Shown: positions 55,321-64,000, numbered from the stretch's first letter. The stretch is 64,000 nt of DNA from Thermus composti (GCF_014647535.1 NZ_BMPJ01000002.1:75850-139849); one strand, 5' to 3'. Notes: generated by a model not told the origin, from the letters alone. Made by a program: numbers and translations.

Positions 55321-56616
55321 CCGCTCCTCCAGCCAGCCCCCGATGGCCAGCACCTTCCCGTCCTCGGCGTAGGCCCCCACCACCTGGAGCCCCACGGGAA
55401 GCCCCTCCACCTTGGCGAAGGGGAGGGAGAGGGTGGGGACCCCGAGGAGGCTAAAGGGCAGGGTGAGGGTGATGAAGGCCTCCCGGTGGCCCTTTTGGCC
55501 GGATTCCAGCTCCACCTCCTCCGTGCCCAAAGGGGGCGCGGGGAGGGGCTGGGTGGGGAGGAGGAGGGCGTCCACCCCCCTTAGGGCCTTTACCAGCTCC
55601 AGCCGCAAAGCCTCCCGCTCGGCCACGGCGTCCCGGTAGTCCTTTTCCGTGAGGGAAAGCCCCTCCAGAAGGGCCTGGCGCACCTGGGGGGAGAAGCCTT
55701 GGGGATGCTCCTTCAGGGCCTTCTCGTGGATCCGGGCCGCCTCGTAGCGCACGAGCCGGGTGTAGACCTCGTAAACGCCTTTAAGGGGCAAGGAGACCTC
55801 CCTCACCTCGGCCCTTAGGGCGGGGAGGTCTTCTAGAAGGCGGGTGAAGGCCTTCCGCACCTCCACCCCAAGCCGCCCTTCCAGGAAGTCCAGGGGGACG
55901 CCGAAGGTGGGGTTTTGGGGGGCCTCCAAGGGGATGCTCTCCCCCGCCAGGATCTCGGTGAGGAAGTGGGCGTCCCGCACCGAGCGGGCGATGGGCCCCG
56001 CGTGGTCCGTGGAGCGGGAGAGGGGAAGGGCCCCTTCCAAGGAGATGCGGCCGTAGGAGGGCTTGAAGCCCACCACCCCGTTGAAGGCCGCGGGGATGCG
56101 GATGGACCCTCCCGTGTCCGAGCCCAAGGAGGCGAGACCGATCCCCAAGGCCACGGCCACGGCGCTCCCGCTGCTAGACCCCCCGGCCTGGCGGGTGGGG
56201 TCCAGGGCGTTCCGCACCGGGCCCGTCCAGGGGTTTTCCCCGGTGATCCCCAGGGCGATCTCGTGCATGTTGGTCTTGGCGAAAAGGAGCGCCCCGGCCT
56301 CCCGAAGCCGCCGCACCGCCCTTGCCTCCTCGGGGAGGGGAGGGAGGGGGGCTTGGGTGCCCGCCCGGGTGGGCATGCCCTTCACGGGGAAGAGGTCCTT
56401 TATGGTGAGGGGAAGGCCGTGGAGAGGCCCCCGCACCTGGCCCCTTTGAAGTTCTTCCGTGAGGGCCTTCGCCTCCTTTAGGGCCGCCTCCTCGTCCAGG
56501 TAGGCGAGGGCGTTCCGGTCCTGGAAGGCCCTGGCCCGCTCCAGGGCCTCCTCCAAAAGAGCGAGGGGGGTGGTGGCCCCGGTCTCCAGAAGCCGCTTCG
56601 CCTCAAGCAGGTCCAT
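55312..56616 (-). CDS. Amidase-signature family amidohydrolase
   Basis: A 434-residue serine hydrolase with a Ser-cisSer-Lys triad. The Lys is in [11 protein letters not shown], and the Gly/Ser-rich signature [14 protein letters not shown], followed by [16 protein letters not shown], supplies both serines. It resembles GatA but lacks obvious GatB/GatC partners here, so a stand-alone amide or acylamide hydrolase is likely. It has its own TATAAT despite a 14-base overlap with thiI upstream. Confidence 0.88.
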   Translation of the reverse strand: MDLLEAKRLLETGATTPLALLEEALERARAFQDRNALAYLDEEAALKEAKALTEELQRGQVRGPLHGLPLTIKDLFPVKGMPTRAGTQAPLPPLPEEARAVRRLREAGALLFAKTNMHEIALGITGENPWTGPVRNALDPTRQAGGSSSGSAVAVALGIGLASLGSDTGGSIRIPAAFNGVVGFKPSYGRISLEGALPLSRSTDHAGPIARSVRDAHFLTEILAGESIPLEAPQNPTFGVPLDFLEGRLGVEVRKAFTRLLEDLPALRAEVREVSLPLKGVYEVYTRLVRYEAARIHEKALKEHPQGFSPQVRQALLEGLSLTEKDYRDAVAEREALRLELVKALRGVDALLLPTQPLPAPPLGTEEVELESGQKGHREAFITLTLPFSLLGVPTLSLPFAKVEGLPVGLQVVGAYAEDGKVLAIGGWLEERLK

Positions 56617-57826
56617 GCTCCATTATAAAAGCCTCCTTCCCAGGGCCCTCCAGGGGCTTTTCCCCCGGGAAGGTGTAGGTGAGGACCTCCCGCTCCTTTA
56701 GGGCCAGGGCGAGGAGCTCCTCGGTGGGGAGGCGGGCCTCCGTTTGGAGGACCACCTCCAGCCGGGCCCGGGTCACGGGGTGCTTGGGGGCGAAGAGGGT
56801 GCAGCACTCCTCGTCGGGGAGGATGGAGGTCTCGTAGGTCCCGATCCTTTTGGCCTCGGCCACGATCTCCTGCTTGTCCCAGCCGATGAGGGGCCGGAAG
56901 ACGGGAAGGGTGGCGGCCTGGTTCACGGCGTGGAGGTTCTCCAGGGTCTGGGAGGCCACCTGGCCCAGGCTGTCCCCGGTGCAAAGGGCAAGGGCCCCTT
57001 CCTCCTTGGCGATGGCCTCGGCGATGCGGAGCATATAGCGGCGGTAGAGGACCACCCGGTAGGCCGGGGGGGCCTCGGCGATGATGTGGCGCTGGACCTC
57101 GCTGAAGGGGACGAGGTGGAGCCTAAGGCGGTGCTGGAAGCGGGCCAGGCGCTCGGCGAGGGCCTTGGCCTTCTCCCGGCTCGCCCCCGAGAGGAGGGGG
57201 AAGGGGTGGAAGTGGACGAGGACCACCTCCGCTCCCCGGCGCATGAGGCGGTAGGCGGCCACGGGGGAGTCAATCCCCCCGGAGAGGAGGGCCACCACCC
57301 GCCCCGAGACCCCCGGGGGAAGCCCCCCGGGGCCTGGGTGGCGCTCCGCCTCGAGGAGGGCCGCCCCCGGGAGGATCCGCACCACGAACTCCTTCTCCGC
57401 CCCCTTGAGTTGCACCTTCGCCCCGGTCCTTTCCTTGACGAAGGCCCCGAGGGCCCTTTCTATCTCGGGGGAGGTGAGGGGAAAGGCCTTGTCCGAGCGC
57501 TTGGCGGTGATGCGGAAGCTCCCGAAGGTCTGCCCCTCCAGGGCCTTCTCTAAGGCGGCCTTCAGGGCCTCGAGGTCGGGAGGGGTGCGGAGGACCCGGG
57601 CGAAGCTTTCCACCCCTAGGGTTTCCTGGAGGCGGGTTTTGGCCTCGGGCCAGGCGGCCTCCTCCAGGCGGAAGAGGAGGGCCATGGGCCACTCCCCTAG
57701 GAGCTTCACGTCCAGGTCCTTGAGGGCCCGCTTCACGTGGGCCTTGGCCTTCTTTAGGAAGAAGGGGCGGTTTTGCCCCTTTAGGGCGAGCTCGTGGAAG
57801 AGGTTCACCAGGACCAGGGTTTCCAT
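56603..57826 (-). CDS. thiI: tRNA 4-thiouridine synthase ThiI
   Basis: Adenylates U8 of tRNA and transfers sulfur to give s4U; may also serve thiamine thiazole synthesis. 407 residues. An N-terminal ferredoxin-like part precedes a THUMP domain (about 60-165), then the PP-loop [13 protein letters not shown] and an adenylation domain ([18 protein letters not shown]). It ends without a rhodanese domain, so sulfur must come from a separate carrier, as in many non-enteric bacteria. The Cys pair EECCTLF is retained. ATG 57826 follows AGGAGGAAGC. Confidence 0.93.
   Translation of the reverse strand: METLVLVNLFHELALKGQNRPFFLKKAKAHVKRALKDLDVKLLGEWPMALLFRLEEAAWPEAKTRLQETLGVESFARVLRTPPDLEALKAALEKALEGQTFGSFRITAKRSDKAFPLTSPEIERALGAFVKERTGAKVQLKGAEKEFVVRILPGAALLEAERHPGPGGLPPGVSGRVVALLSGGIDSPVAAYRLMRRGAEVVLVHFHPFPLLSGASREKAKALAERLARFQHRLRLHLVPFSEVQRHIIAEAPPAYRVVLYRRYMLRIAEAIAKEEGALALCTGDSLGQVASQTLENLHAVNQAATLPVFRPLIGWDKQEIVAEAKRIGTYETSILPDEECCTLFAPKHPVTRARLEVVLQTEARLPTEELLALALKEREVLTYTFPGEKPLEGPGKEAFIMEHGPA
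56622..56627 (-). promoter_or_regulatory. -10 element of the amidase gene (TATAAT)
   Basis: Consensus TATAAT on the minus strand, 5 bases before the ATG at 56616, inside the end of thiI. Confidence 0.6.
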
Positions 57827-57834
57827 GCTTCCTC

Positions 57835-58260
57835 CTAGGGGCAAAGCCCCTTCACCGCGAGGAAAAGCCGGCTACAAAGGGAGCCTTGCCTTGCGGCCGC
57901 CTTAAGCTCCTCGGGACGGCCGAAGCGGAAGGCGGTGTAGTAGGTCTTGCCCGGCCTCGGCTCGGGCAGACGGGGCTTTCCCAGAAGCTTTCCCTCGTAG
58001 ACCCAAAGCTCCAGGGTGTACCCCGGCCGCTCCTCCACGCCGAAGGCCAGGGGCCGGGCCTCGGCCACCCCGGCGCCGAGCTTCTCCCGGGCCACCCGGA
58101 AGGCGGCTTCCTCTAGGGTTTCTTCGCCCTCCAGGCTCACGGCGGGAAGCCCCCAGGCCCCGCCGAACTCGTCCTCGAGGGGGCGCTGGACCAGAAGAAG
58201 CCCCTCCTCCCCCCAGGCGGCGAGGGCCACGGAGCGCTTCGTGGGCTTCTCCAGGCGCAC
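57835..58260 (-). CDS. Nudix-fold protein with degenerate Nudix box
   Basis: A 141-residue protein whose start ([19 protein letters not shown]), [21 protein letters not shown] and late strands follow MutT/Nudix hydrolases. The box G-x5-E-x7-REUxEExGU is altered: the REUxEExG segment reads RVAREKLG, so the first catalytic Glu is replaced by Val and one of the later pair by Lys. Hydrolase activity is therefore doubtful. GTG start with TAGGCT 6 bases upstream. It ends 8 bases before thiI. Confidence 0.75.
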   Translation of the reverse strand: MRLEKPTKRSVALAAWGEEGLLLVQRPLEDEFGGAWGLPAVSLEGEETLEEAAFRVAREKLGAGVAEARPLAFGVEERPGYTLELWVYEGKLLGKPRLPEPRPGKTYYTAFRFGRPEELKAAARQGSLCSRLFLAVKGLCP

Positions 58261-58266
58261 CCACTT

Positions 58267-58272
58267 AGCCTA
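58267..58272 (-). promoter_or_regulatory. -10 element of the Nudix-like gene
   Basis: TAGGCT on the minus strand, 6 bases before the GTG at 58260. Confidence 0.45.
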
Positions 58273-58312
58273 GCAAAATTGTGGCCCAGGCGCAAATCGC
58301 CCCCCTAGGGCC

Positions 58313-60325
58313 TTAGGCCAGGCGCAAGGGCTCCACCTCCACCGGGGTGCTGTGGAAGGTGCTCCCGCCCCCCAGGTCCGTGAGCCTTTCGGCGGTGAGG
58401 TGGTTCACCCCCTTGCCGTCCGGGGCCCACTTCTCCCACCAGGTGCCCTCGAGGACCACCGTCCCCGGGATGGGGGCCTCGCTCACCTCCGCCTTGCGGG
58501 TGATCCTGCCCCAAGGGGAGCGGATGTGGACCAGCATCCCGCTTTGGATCCCCCGCGCCCGGGCGTCCTCCGGGTGGATGAGGAGCTTGGGCTCCCCCCC
58601 TTCCGCCTCCACCAAGGCCTTCACGTTCCCGTAGGTGGTGTTCAGGAAGCGGTGGGCCGGGGGGGTGAGGAGGATCAGGGGGTAGTCCGGCAGGGGCTCG
58701 GTGGGGATTACCTCGGGCGGGGGGCTGAAGCGCACGGGCCCTTGGGCGAAGGGGAGGAAGGGCCTGGGGAGGTTGAGCTTCACGAAGCCTTCTCCTTTGA
58801 GCCTTTCCAGGGTGATCCCCTCTAGGTGAGGGTGGTCCGAGGCGAGGAGGCTTCGGGCCACCTCTTCCGCCGTCCAGTAGAGGGTGGGCTCCTTTAGGCC
58901 GAGCCTCTTGGCCAGCTCCCGGAAGACCCAGGTGTTGGGCCGGGCCTCCCCTTCCGGGGGGCTTAGGGGCTCGTTCCAGGAGAGGTAGTAGTGGCCGTAG
59001 CTGGTGTAGAGGTCGGGGTGCTCGTAGAAGAAGGTGGCGGGGAGGAGGTAGTCGGCGTAGAGGGCCGTTTCCGTCATCACCTGCTCCAGGACCACGGTGA
59101 AGAGGTCCTCCCGTTCCAGCCCCGCCTTCACCTTCCCGGTGTTCGGGGCCACCACCAGGGGGTTCGTGTTGAAGACGAAGAGGACCCGGATGGGGGGGTT
59201 GAGCTCGGTGAGGGCGGTGCCGAGCTGGTTCATGTTGATGGCCCGGGCCTTGGGGTTGGGGCGGAAGTAGCCCTCGTGGGGGGGGTTTTCCTCCAGGAGG
59301 TGCCGCCCTCCCAGGAAGCGCTTGTTCAGGGGAAAGGCTCCGCTGGTGGAAAGCAGGGCCCCGCAGCCCGGGTAGCGCCAGCTTCCCAAAAGGGCGGGGA
59401 GGAGGATCACCGCCCTTAGGGCGTTCCCGCCCCCCGGGTGCCGGGTCATGCCGTAGCCCACACGGAGGAAAACCCGCTTCGCCTCCCCCATCTCCCGGGC
59501 GAGGCGGAGGATGGCCTCCTCGGGGACGCCGGTGAGGGCGCTCGCCCTCTCTGGGGTCCACCTTTCCGCCTCTTTCCGGAAGTCTTCCAGGCCCACCGCC
59601 GCCTTTTCCAGGTACTCCCGGTCCACAAGGCCTTCCCGGAAGAGGACGTGGGCTATGGCGTAGGCTAGGGCGGCGTCGGTGCCGGGGCGCAGGCGGAGGT
59701 GCCAGTCCGCGAAGCGGCTCGTCTGGTTGGCGTAGGGGTCTATGTGGACCACCTTGGCCCCCCGCCTCCTCGCCTCCTTGAGGAAGGGGGTGAGGTGGCT
59801 ATTCGTGGCGAGGCTATTGATCCCCCAAAGGAGGAGGTAGCGGGCGTTTTCGGGGATCTCCTCGGGATCTGGGCCCAGGCGGGGGCCATAGGTCATCTCC
59901 CAGGCGGCGCTTCCTGCTGTGGCGCAGATGGTTTCTAAAAGCTCGCTTGCCCCGATGGCCCGGAAGAAGGCCAAGGGGTGCTGGTTTTCCACGAGGCCCA
60001 TGGTGCCGGCGTAGTGGTAGGGGAGGACGGCCTCGCCCCCCTCCCGGTCTAAGACCTCCCTAAGCTTTTGGGCGATCTCGTCCAGGGCCTCCTCCCAGGA
60101 GACCCTTTCAAAGCGCCCTTCCCCTTTCCGCCCCACCCGGCGCATGGGGTAAAGGAGCCTCTCCCGAACCCTTTCCGGGTAGCGGTAGGTCTTGGCGCAG
60201 GCGAAGCCCCGGGTGATGGGGTGGCGGGGGTCCCCCTCCACCCGGAGGAGGCGGCCTTCCTCCAAGGTGAGGAGGAGGCTGCAGGCGTCGGGGCAGTCTA
60301 AGGGGCAGGTGGCCCGTGCCTTCAT
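58313..60325 (-). CDS. Molybdopterin oxidoreductase, large catalytic subunit
   Basis: A 670-residue Mo/W-bis-MGD enzyme of the DMSO-reductase family. The N-terminal 4Fe-4S cluster motif is CPLDCPDAC plus a distal Cys in GFACAKTYRYP. MGD-binding regions include LLLWGINSLATNSHLTP, RVGYGMTRHPGGGNALRA and the C-terminal domain (HRFLNTTYGNVKAL, HPEDARARGIQSGM). No Tat signal is seen, so it is probably cytoplasmic. Substrate unknown; no small subunits are adjacent. TACTCT lies 6 bases before the ATG at 60325. Confidence 0.9.
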   Translation of the reverse strand: MKARATCPLDCPDACSLLLTLEEGRLLRVEGDPRHPITRGFACAKTYRYPERVRERLLYPMRRVGRKGEGRFERVSWEEALDEIAQKLREVLDREGGEAVLPYHYAGTMGLVENQHPLAFFRAIGASELLETICATAGSAAWEMTYGPRLGPDPEEIPENARYLLLWGINSLATNSHLTPFLKEARRRGAKVVHIDPYANQTSRFADWHLRLRPGTDAALAYAIAHVLFREGLVDREYLEKAAVGLEDFRKEAERWTPERASALTGVPEEAILRLAREMGEAKRVFLRVGYGMTRHPGGGNALRAVILLPALLGSWRYPGCGALLSTSGAFPLNKRFLGGRHLLEENPPHEGYFRPNPKARAINMNQLGTALTELNPPIRVLFVFNTNPLVVAPNTGKVKAGLEREDLFTVVLEQVMTETALYADYLLPATFFYEHPDLYTSYGHYYLSWNEPLSPPEGEARPNTWVFRELAKRLGLKEPTLYWTAEEVARSLLASDHPHLEGITLERLKGEGFVKLNLPRPFLPFAQGPVRFSPPPEVIPTEPLPDYPLILLTPPAHRFLNTTYGNVKALVEAEGGEPKLLIHPEDARARGIQSGMLVHIRSPWGRITRKAEVSEAPIPGTVVLEGTWWEKWAPDGKGVNHLTAERLTDLGGGSTFHSTPVEVEPLRLA

Positions 60326-60329
60326 GCCC

Positions 60330-61874
60330 CTAGAGTAGCCCAAGGGCCTCGAGGGCGCCGCACCTTTCCCCGTAGGGGTCGGGAAGAAGCCCCACGGGGA
60401 CGTCTAGCCTGAGGAGGTAGCCCTCCACGAGGAGGGGCCAGCGGGGCCACCCCGTGGGCTTTCCTTCCTTGGCGAAGCCCGTCCAGTAGCGGCGCATCTT
60501 CTTGCCCAGGTACTCCCCCTCCTCCTTGGCCTCCTGGCTTAAGAAAAGGGGCAGGAAGGGCCTTTCCTGGAGGTTGCCGAAGAGGGGGGCGAGCTCCAGG
60601 CCGTGGAAGGCCCCAAGGCCCTCCAGCCCCTTGGGCCGGTAGGTGAAGAGGTAGGCGTAGGTGGGGGCGTGGGGGGCATGGAGGCGGGCGGCCTTAAGGG
60701 AGGGGCAAAGAAGGGTGAGGTCGGTCTGGAGCTCCCCCCAGGCCCTCTTGGGGTCGGGGTTTCGCCTTTGGTAGTGGGCGAGGAGGGCCTGGGCCTCCTT
60801 TTGGGAAAGCCCCGACTCCAAAAGCCTCCTTTCCGCCTCCTCCCAGTCCGAGGGCCCGAGGAGGGCCTGCAGGGCGGGGAAGGTGACCTCCTCGGCGTTG
60901 GCCCCGGCGATCAGGGGGATGCCCGCCGCCTTCCCCTCCCTTAGGGCCTCCCGGGGGTCTTGGGGGAGGAGGGGGGAGAGATGGGGCTTGAAGGGCCCCA
61001 CCCGGAAGACGGAGGGCCTTGAGAGGAAGCGGTCCATGGCCTCGAGGGTGGGCTCCTTGGGAAGAAGCCTTTCCAAGGGGAGGGCCCGGAGGCAGGCGAG
61101 GTCCTTGGGGTCGCACCCCCTTTCCTTGGCCCAGGCCTCCCCTTGGGCGTAGTCCTCCTCAAGGGGTCTTACGTAGCCGCACCCCCCCGATTGGACGATG
61201 GCCTTCTGGAAAAGCCCCTGAGCCTCCGGGGTGGCGAGGAGGGTGCAGACCATCATCCCCCCGGCGGACTCCCCAAATAGGGTGATGTTCTTTGGGTCTC
61301 CTCCGAAGTAGCGGATATAGTCCCTTACGAAGCGAAGGGCCTCGAGGACGTCCAAAAGCCCGTAGTTCCCTGCCGCCCTTGGGTCCTCTTCCGCCAGGGC
61401 GGGGAGGGCCAAAAACCCCAAGGGCCCCAGGCGGTAGTTGGGGGCCACCACGATGACCCCCGCCTCCGCAAGCCGGTGCCCCCGGTAGATGGGCTCGGCC
61501 CCCGCCCCCGAGGTGAAGCCCCCGCCGTGGATGTACACCATCACCGGGAAGCCCCCCGGGGGCGGCGCCTGGGCGGGGAGGTAGACGTTTAGGACCAGGC
61601 AGTCCTCCCTCTGCGGGGGGATGGGCCCCCCGAACCACTCGGTGATCCCCGGGACCTGGGGGCAGGCCACGGCCTCCCGCCCCACCCCTTCCGGCCAGGC
61701 CTTTAGGGGCTTTGGGGCCTGGAAGCGCCCCGCCTCGGCGTAGGGAAGCCCGTAGAAGGCGATGGCCCCGCCTTCCACCCGGCCCTCGGCCCGGCCCAAG
61801 GGGGTCTCCACCCAGAAGCTTTGGGCCAGGGCCAGGCCCGCCAGGAAGAGCACCCAGCCCAGTTTCCGGACCAT
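60330..61874 (-). CDS. Exported type-B carboxylesterase
   Basis: A 514-residue alpha/beta-hydrolase with signal peptide MVRKLGWVLFLAGLALAQS. Family blocks: REDCLVLNVYLPA, oxyanion loop VYIHGGGFTSGAG, nucleophile elbow TLFGESAGGMMVC (catalytic Ser), and the catalytic His in FHGLELAPLFGN. The length is usual for carboxylesterase/para-nitrobenzyl-esterase relatives. Extracytoplasmic ester hydrolase, substrate unknown. TATAAA lies 7 bases upstream; the molybdoenzyme gene follows 4 bases after its stop. Confidence 0.92.
   Translation of the reverse strand: MVRKLGWVLFLAGLALAQSFWVETPLGRAEGRVEGGAIAFYGLPYAEAGRFQAPKPLKAWPEGVGREAVACPQVPGITEWFGGPIPPQREDCLVLNVYLPAQAPPPGGFPVMVYIHGGGFTSGAGAEPIYRGHRLAEAGVIVVAPNYRLGPLGFLALPALAEEDPRAAGNYGLLDVLEALRFVRDYIRYFGGDPKNITLFGESAGGMMVCTLLATPEAQGLFQKAIVQSGGCGYVRPLEEDYAQGEAWAKERGCDPKDLACLRALPLERLLPKEPTLEAMDRFLSRPSVFRVGPFKPHLSPLLPQDPREALREGKAAGIPLIAGANAEEVTFPALQALLGPSDWEEAERRLLESGLSQKEAQALLAHYQRRNPDPKRAWGELQTDLTLLCPSLKAARLHAPHAPTYAYLFTYRPKGLEGLGAFHGLELAPLFGNLQERPFLPLFLSQEAKEEGEYLGKKMRRYWTGFAKEGKPTGWPRWPLLVEGYLLRLDVPVGLLPDPYGERCGALEALGLL
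60332..60337 (-). promoter_or_regulatory. -10 element of the molybdopterin oxidoreductase gene
   Basis: TACTCT on the minus strand, 6 bases before the ATG at 60325, overlapping the esterase stop. Confidence 0.45.
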
Positions 61875-61881
61875 GCCCTAT

Positions 61882-61887
61882 TTTATA
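61882..61887 (-). promoter_or_regulatory. -10 element of leaderless esterase gene
   Basis: TATAAA on the minus strand, 7 bases before the ATG at 61874. Confidence 0.5.
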
Positions 61888-61920
61888 CCCGGTCTAGCCC
61901 TGTCAAGGCCCCGGCCCTGG

Positions 61921-61926
61921 TAGGAT
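61921..61926 (+). promoter_or_regulatory. -10 element of leaderless cas6
   Basis: TAGGAT, 6 bases before the GTG at 61933. Confidence 0.5.
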
Positions 61927-61932
61927 GGCGGC

Positions 61933-62670
61933 GTGGTGCTGGCCGCCCTGGTCCTCCTTCTGGAGGGGGAGACCCCCCCGGAGCCCGTGGGGCTTCGGGG
62001 CTTCTTCTACGGTCTCCTCAAGGAGGTGGCCCCGGAGGTCCACGACCAGGGGGAAAATCCCTTCGCCTTGGGCTTCGGCGGCAAGGAGGGCCTCTACTGG
62101 GCCCGGATCGCCCTTTTGGAGGAAGGCCTTTACGGGCGGCTTTCCCCGAGGCTTTTCGCCCTCGAGGGGCAGGCGGTGCGCCTGGGCAAGCCCTTCCGGG
62201 TCAAGGCGGTCCTCCAGGAGGGGCACCCTTGGGCGGGCGTCGCCACCTACCCCCGCCTTTTCCAAAACCCCAAGGGCCCGGACCTGCCCCTCCGCTTTTA
62301 CAGCCCCACCTTCTTCCGCCGCAAGGGGGTCCACTACCCCCTGCCCGAGCCCAGGCTGGTGTTGGAAAGCCTCCTGCGGCGCCTCGAGGCCTTCGGCCCC
62401 GTAAGGGCCCCCGAGGGGGTGCGGGAGGCCCTTTTGGAAAGGACCACGGTGCGCTGGATGGAGGGGCGCACCCTCAAGGCCTTGGCCGAGGTGGACGCCG
62501 CGGGCTTCGTGGGCCGGGTGGTCTACCACCTGCCCCAGGCCACCGAGGAGGAGCAGGCCTGGCTTTGGGCCTTGGGGCGGTTCGCCTTCTTCGCCGGGGT
62601 GGGGGCCAAGACCTCCTTGGGCTTCGGCCGGGCCAAGGCCTTCGCCTGGGGGGAGGGGGAGGATGGGTGA
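61933..62670 (+). CDS. cas6: CRISPR repeat endoribonuclease Cas6
   Basis: Cuts CRISPR precursor RNA within the repeat hairpin, 245 residues of two ferredoxin-like folds. The general-base His is at position 37 (PEVHDQGENPF), as I recall for T. thermophilus Cas6A. The C-terminal Gly-rich RNA-binding loop is FFAGVGAKTSLGFGRAKAF. GTG start placed by the -10 at 61921. No other cas gene or CRISPR array lies in the window, so it must act in trans on arrays elsewhere. It overlaps rnhB by 8 bases (ATGGGTGA). Confidence 0.93.
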   Translation: MVLAALVLLLEGETPPEPVGLRGFFYGLLKEVAPEVHDQGENPFALGFGGKEGLYWARIALLEEGLYGRLSPRLFALEGQAVRLGKPFRVKAVLQEGHPWAGVATYPRLFQNPKGPDLPLRFYSPTFFRRKGVHYPLPEPRLVLESLLRRLEAFGPVRAPEGVREALLERTTVRWMEGRTLKALAEVDAAGFVGRVVYHLPQATEEEQAWLWALGRFAFFAGVGAKTSLGFGRAKAFAWGEGEDG

Positions 62671-63271
62671 GCCTCTGGAGGCCCCCTTCTGGGAGAAGGG
62701 GCTTCGGGTGGCCGGCCTGGACGAGGCGGGCCGGGGGGCCTGGGCCGGGCCCATCGTGGTGGGGGCGGTGATCCTCCCCCCGGGGCGTTACCCCTTCCGC
62801 GACTCCAAAAAGCTTTCCCCCAAGGAGCGGGAGCGGCTCGCCGGGGAGGTGCGCCGGGTGGCCCTGGCCTTCGCCCTGGGGGTGGCGGGGGTGGAGGAGG
62901 TGGACCGGCTTGGCGTCCTCGAGGCCACCCTCCTCGCCGCCGAGCGGGCTTTGAAGGGGCTTCGCCTACCCCCTCAGGCCCTGGTCACCGACTACCTCCC
63001 CCTTCCCACCTCCCTCCCCCTCCTCGCTCCCCCCAAGGCCGACGAGAGAAGCCCCACGGTGGCCGCCGCCAGCATCCTCGCCAAGGTCCACCGGGATGGC
63101 CTCATGGCCGAGCTGGACCGCCTTTACCCGGGCTACGGCTTTGCCCGGCACAAGGGCTACGGCACCCCGGAGCACCAGGAAGCCCTCCTCGCCCTCGGGC
63201 CCTCTCCCGTCCACCGGAAGCGCTTCGCCCCCGTGGCCCAGGCCCCCTTAAGGTTTCCTCAAGACCCCTAG
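62663..63271 (+). CDS. rnhB: Ribonuclease HII
   Basis: Removes ribonucleotides from DNA and RNA/DNA hybrids, 202 residues. Catalytic acidic residues lie in VAGLDEAGRGAWAGPIVVGAV (Asp, Glu) and ALVTDYLPLP (Asp), followed by the conserved Lys/Ser of STVAAASILAKVHRD-type sequence (here SPTVAAASILAKVHRD) and GYGTPEHQEALL. Its ATG lies within the end of cas6, so the two are co-translated. Confidence 0.95.
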   Translation: MGEPLEAPFWEKGLRVAGLDEAGRGAWAGPIVVGAVILPPGRYPFRDSKKLSPKERERLAGEVRRVALAFALGVAGVEEVDRLGVLEATLLAAERALKGLRLPPQALVTDYLPLPTSLPLLAPPKADERSPTVAAASILAKVHRDGLMAELDRLYPGYGFARHKGYGTPEHQEALLALGPSPVHRKRFAPVAQAPLRFPQDP

Positions 63272-63311
63272 GCCGCTTTGGGGCTAACCTGGGGGGGAAG
63301 GGGGTTTTTGT

Positions 63312-63782
63312 ATGCGCTTCTTGGGTGTTCTGCTTCTTGGGCTTCTTTCCGCCTGTAGCCTGGTTGTTGAGGGGGGAAGCCTCACCTACCGGGTGGCCTA
63401 CGGCGGGGCCATCCTCCGCTTTGAGCCCGACCGGGGGGCGGGGGCCACCTACTTCGTGGGGGAGGAGGTGCGGTTTTTTCTCACCCTGGACCAAGGCGGC
63501 TGGATCACCCTAGTGGTGGTAGACCCCGACGGCTACACCTACGAGCTGGACCGCTTCTACCTCCCCCGGGGCACCCACGTCCTGCCCCCGGGGCCTTACC
63601 GCTACACCCTGACCCCGCCCAGGGGCCTCCACCGGGTGCGGGCCATTTACACCGATAGCGCCCCGGGGAGCGTGCGCATCCAGGGGGTTTACACCAGCTG
63701 GGACGACCGGCTAAGGCTTTACCTCGAGGCCTCCCGCGCCCGCCGGCACCACGTGGCCGAGACCTATTTCTACGTGCGCTAG
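63312..63782 (+). CDS. DUF4384-like lipoprotein
   Basis: A 156-residue exported lipoprotein. Signal MRFLGVLLLGLLSAC ends in a clear lipobox (LLSAC, Cys15 for lipidation). The mature part is a beta-sandwich with the DUF4384 style block GATYFVGEEVRFFLTLDQGG-WITLVVVDPDG and a Pro/Gly-rich turn before ALHRVRAIYT-type strands. Function unknown; such domains occur in envelope proteins. It stands alone downstream of rnhB. Confidence 0.8.
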   Translation: MRFLGVLLLGLLSACSLVVEGGSLTYRVAYGGAILRFEPDRGAGATYFVGEEVRFFLTLDQGGWITLVVVDPDGYTYELDRFYLPRGTHVLPPGPYRYTLTPPRGLHRVRAIYTDSAPGSVRIQGVYTSWDDRLRLYLEASRARRHHVAETYFYVR

Positions 63783-63837
63783 CCTCCCAGGCTTCCCACC
63801 GGCCTCCCATCTTGCGCTCATCCTGGAGCCGTGGTAG

Positions 63838-63933
63838 GATACCCCCGCCCCAAAGGGCAAGACCCCTATCCCACCCCCCACCGCTCGGGTTTGAGCGGTG
63901 GGTTATAAACCCTTCTCACCCTTTGGGGGTATC
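63838..63933. repeat. Long interrupted palindrome with inner hairpin near the window end
   Basis: Outer arms GATACCCCC...AAAGGG (63838-63857, with a 5-base bulge) pair with CCCTTTGGGGGTATC (63919-63933). Inside lies a perfect 10-bp hairpin CCCACCGCTC / GAGCGGTGGG with loop GGGTTT (63877-63902), followed by TTATAAACC. It could be an IS200/IS605-type element end or a structured RNA; no transposase is visible before the window ends. Nothing further is recognised in the last 65 bases. Confidence 0.45.
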
Positions 63934-64000
63934 CCCCCTTCGGTTATTCGCTCCGACACTATTCACGCCGCCACCCTAGCTACCCAGGCGATGGGTAAGG

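Noticed and set aside
63991..64000. Start of a further gene at ATGGGTAAGG
   Set aside because: Only ten bases are visible and there is no supporting -10 at the usual distance.

Overview
The window is about 64 kb of very GC-rich, densely packed bacterial chromosome. The proteins look like Thermus, most probably T. thermophilus or a very close relative. The SlyD, GroES, GroEL, Cas6 (His37) and caa3 oxidase sequences agree with what I remember of T. thermophilus. The start signals also fit: about twenty genes have a TANNNT -10 hexamer only 5 to 9 bases before the start codon, which implies leaderless mRNAs.

Layout. 1-8 kb: cysK (cut by the window edge), slyD, a cold-shock gene, surE, a SAM-hydrolase-type enzyme, two TPR proteins, ispF and small membrane or metabolic genes. 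8-13 kb: dnaE, interrupted by a 425-residue intein. 13-21 kb: groES-groEL behind a CIRCE-like operator, an RNA methyltransferase, a GNAT/acyl-CoA-ligase fusion, pgi and pckA. 21-26.5 kb: the caa3 oxidase operon, made of three fused genes (ctaA-ctaB, subunit II-cytochrome c, subunit I-III). 26.6-29.2 kb: a frameshifted gene, tRNA-Lys, an aldehyde dehydrogenase, tRNA-Glu and tRNA-Val. 29-41.6 kb: dciA-recF-MFS, the pst phosphate operon, mnmA, a DUF1385 gene, pepA, a Fur-family repressor, ftsB and a LysR regulator. 41.7-50 kb: the pyruvate dehydrogenase genes aceE and aceF (aceF has an in-frame TAG), hemC, a second Fur-family gene, folC, an aminotransferase and moaB. 50-52.6 kb: a small regulatory island. 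52.6-64 kb: a truncated M28 peptidase, transporter, amidase, thiI, Nudix, molybdoenzyme, esterase, a stand-alone cas6 overlapping rnhB, a lipoprotein and a long palindrome at the window end.

The most interesting region is 50.0-52.6 kb. A SARP/BTAD-type regulator, a class best known from actinomycete antibiotic clusters, sits among three transcription units. Each unit begins with the same ungapped 34-bp promoter: two heptamers separated by 4 bp, then exactly 8 bp, then a TANNNT -10. This is the published SARP geometry. Each unit also has a small hairpin in its 5' leader. The units encode a small dimeric-barrel-like protein (broken by an early TAG), a secreted ScyD/ScyE-like beta-propeller and two tiny ORFs. 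The right edge of the region coincides with the broken 3' end of the M28 peptidase, which suggests an inserted island. Its function is unknown to me.

Other notable features: a hairpin repeat placed at gene 3' ends in three locations; several degenerate catalytic domains (CPBP, ADP-forming acyl-CoA ligase, Nudix); and two genes with an in-frame TAG followed directly by GTG.
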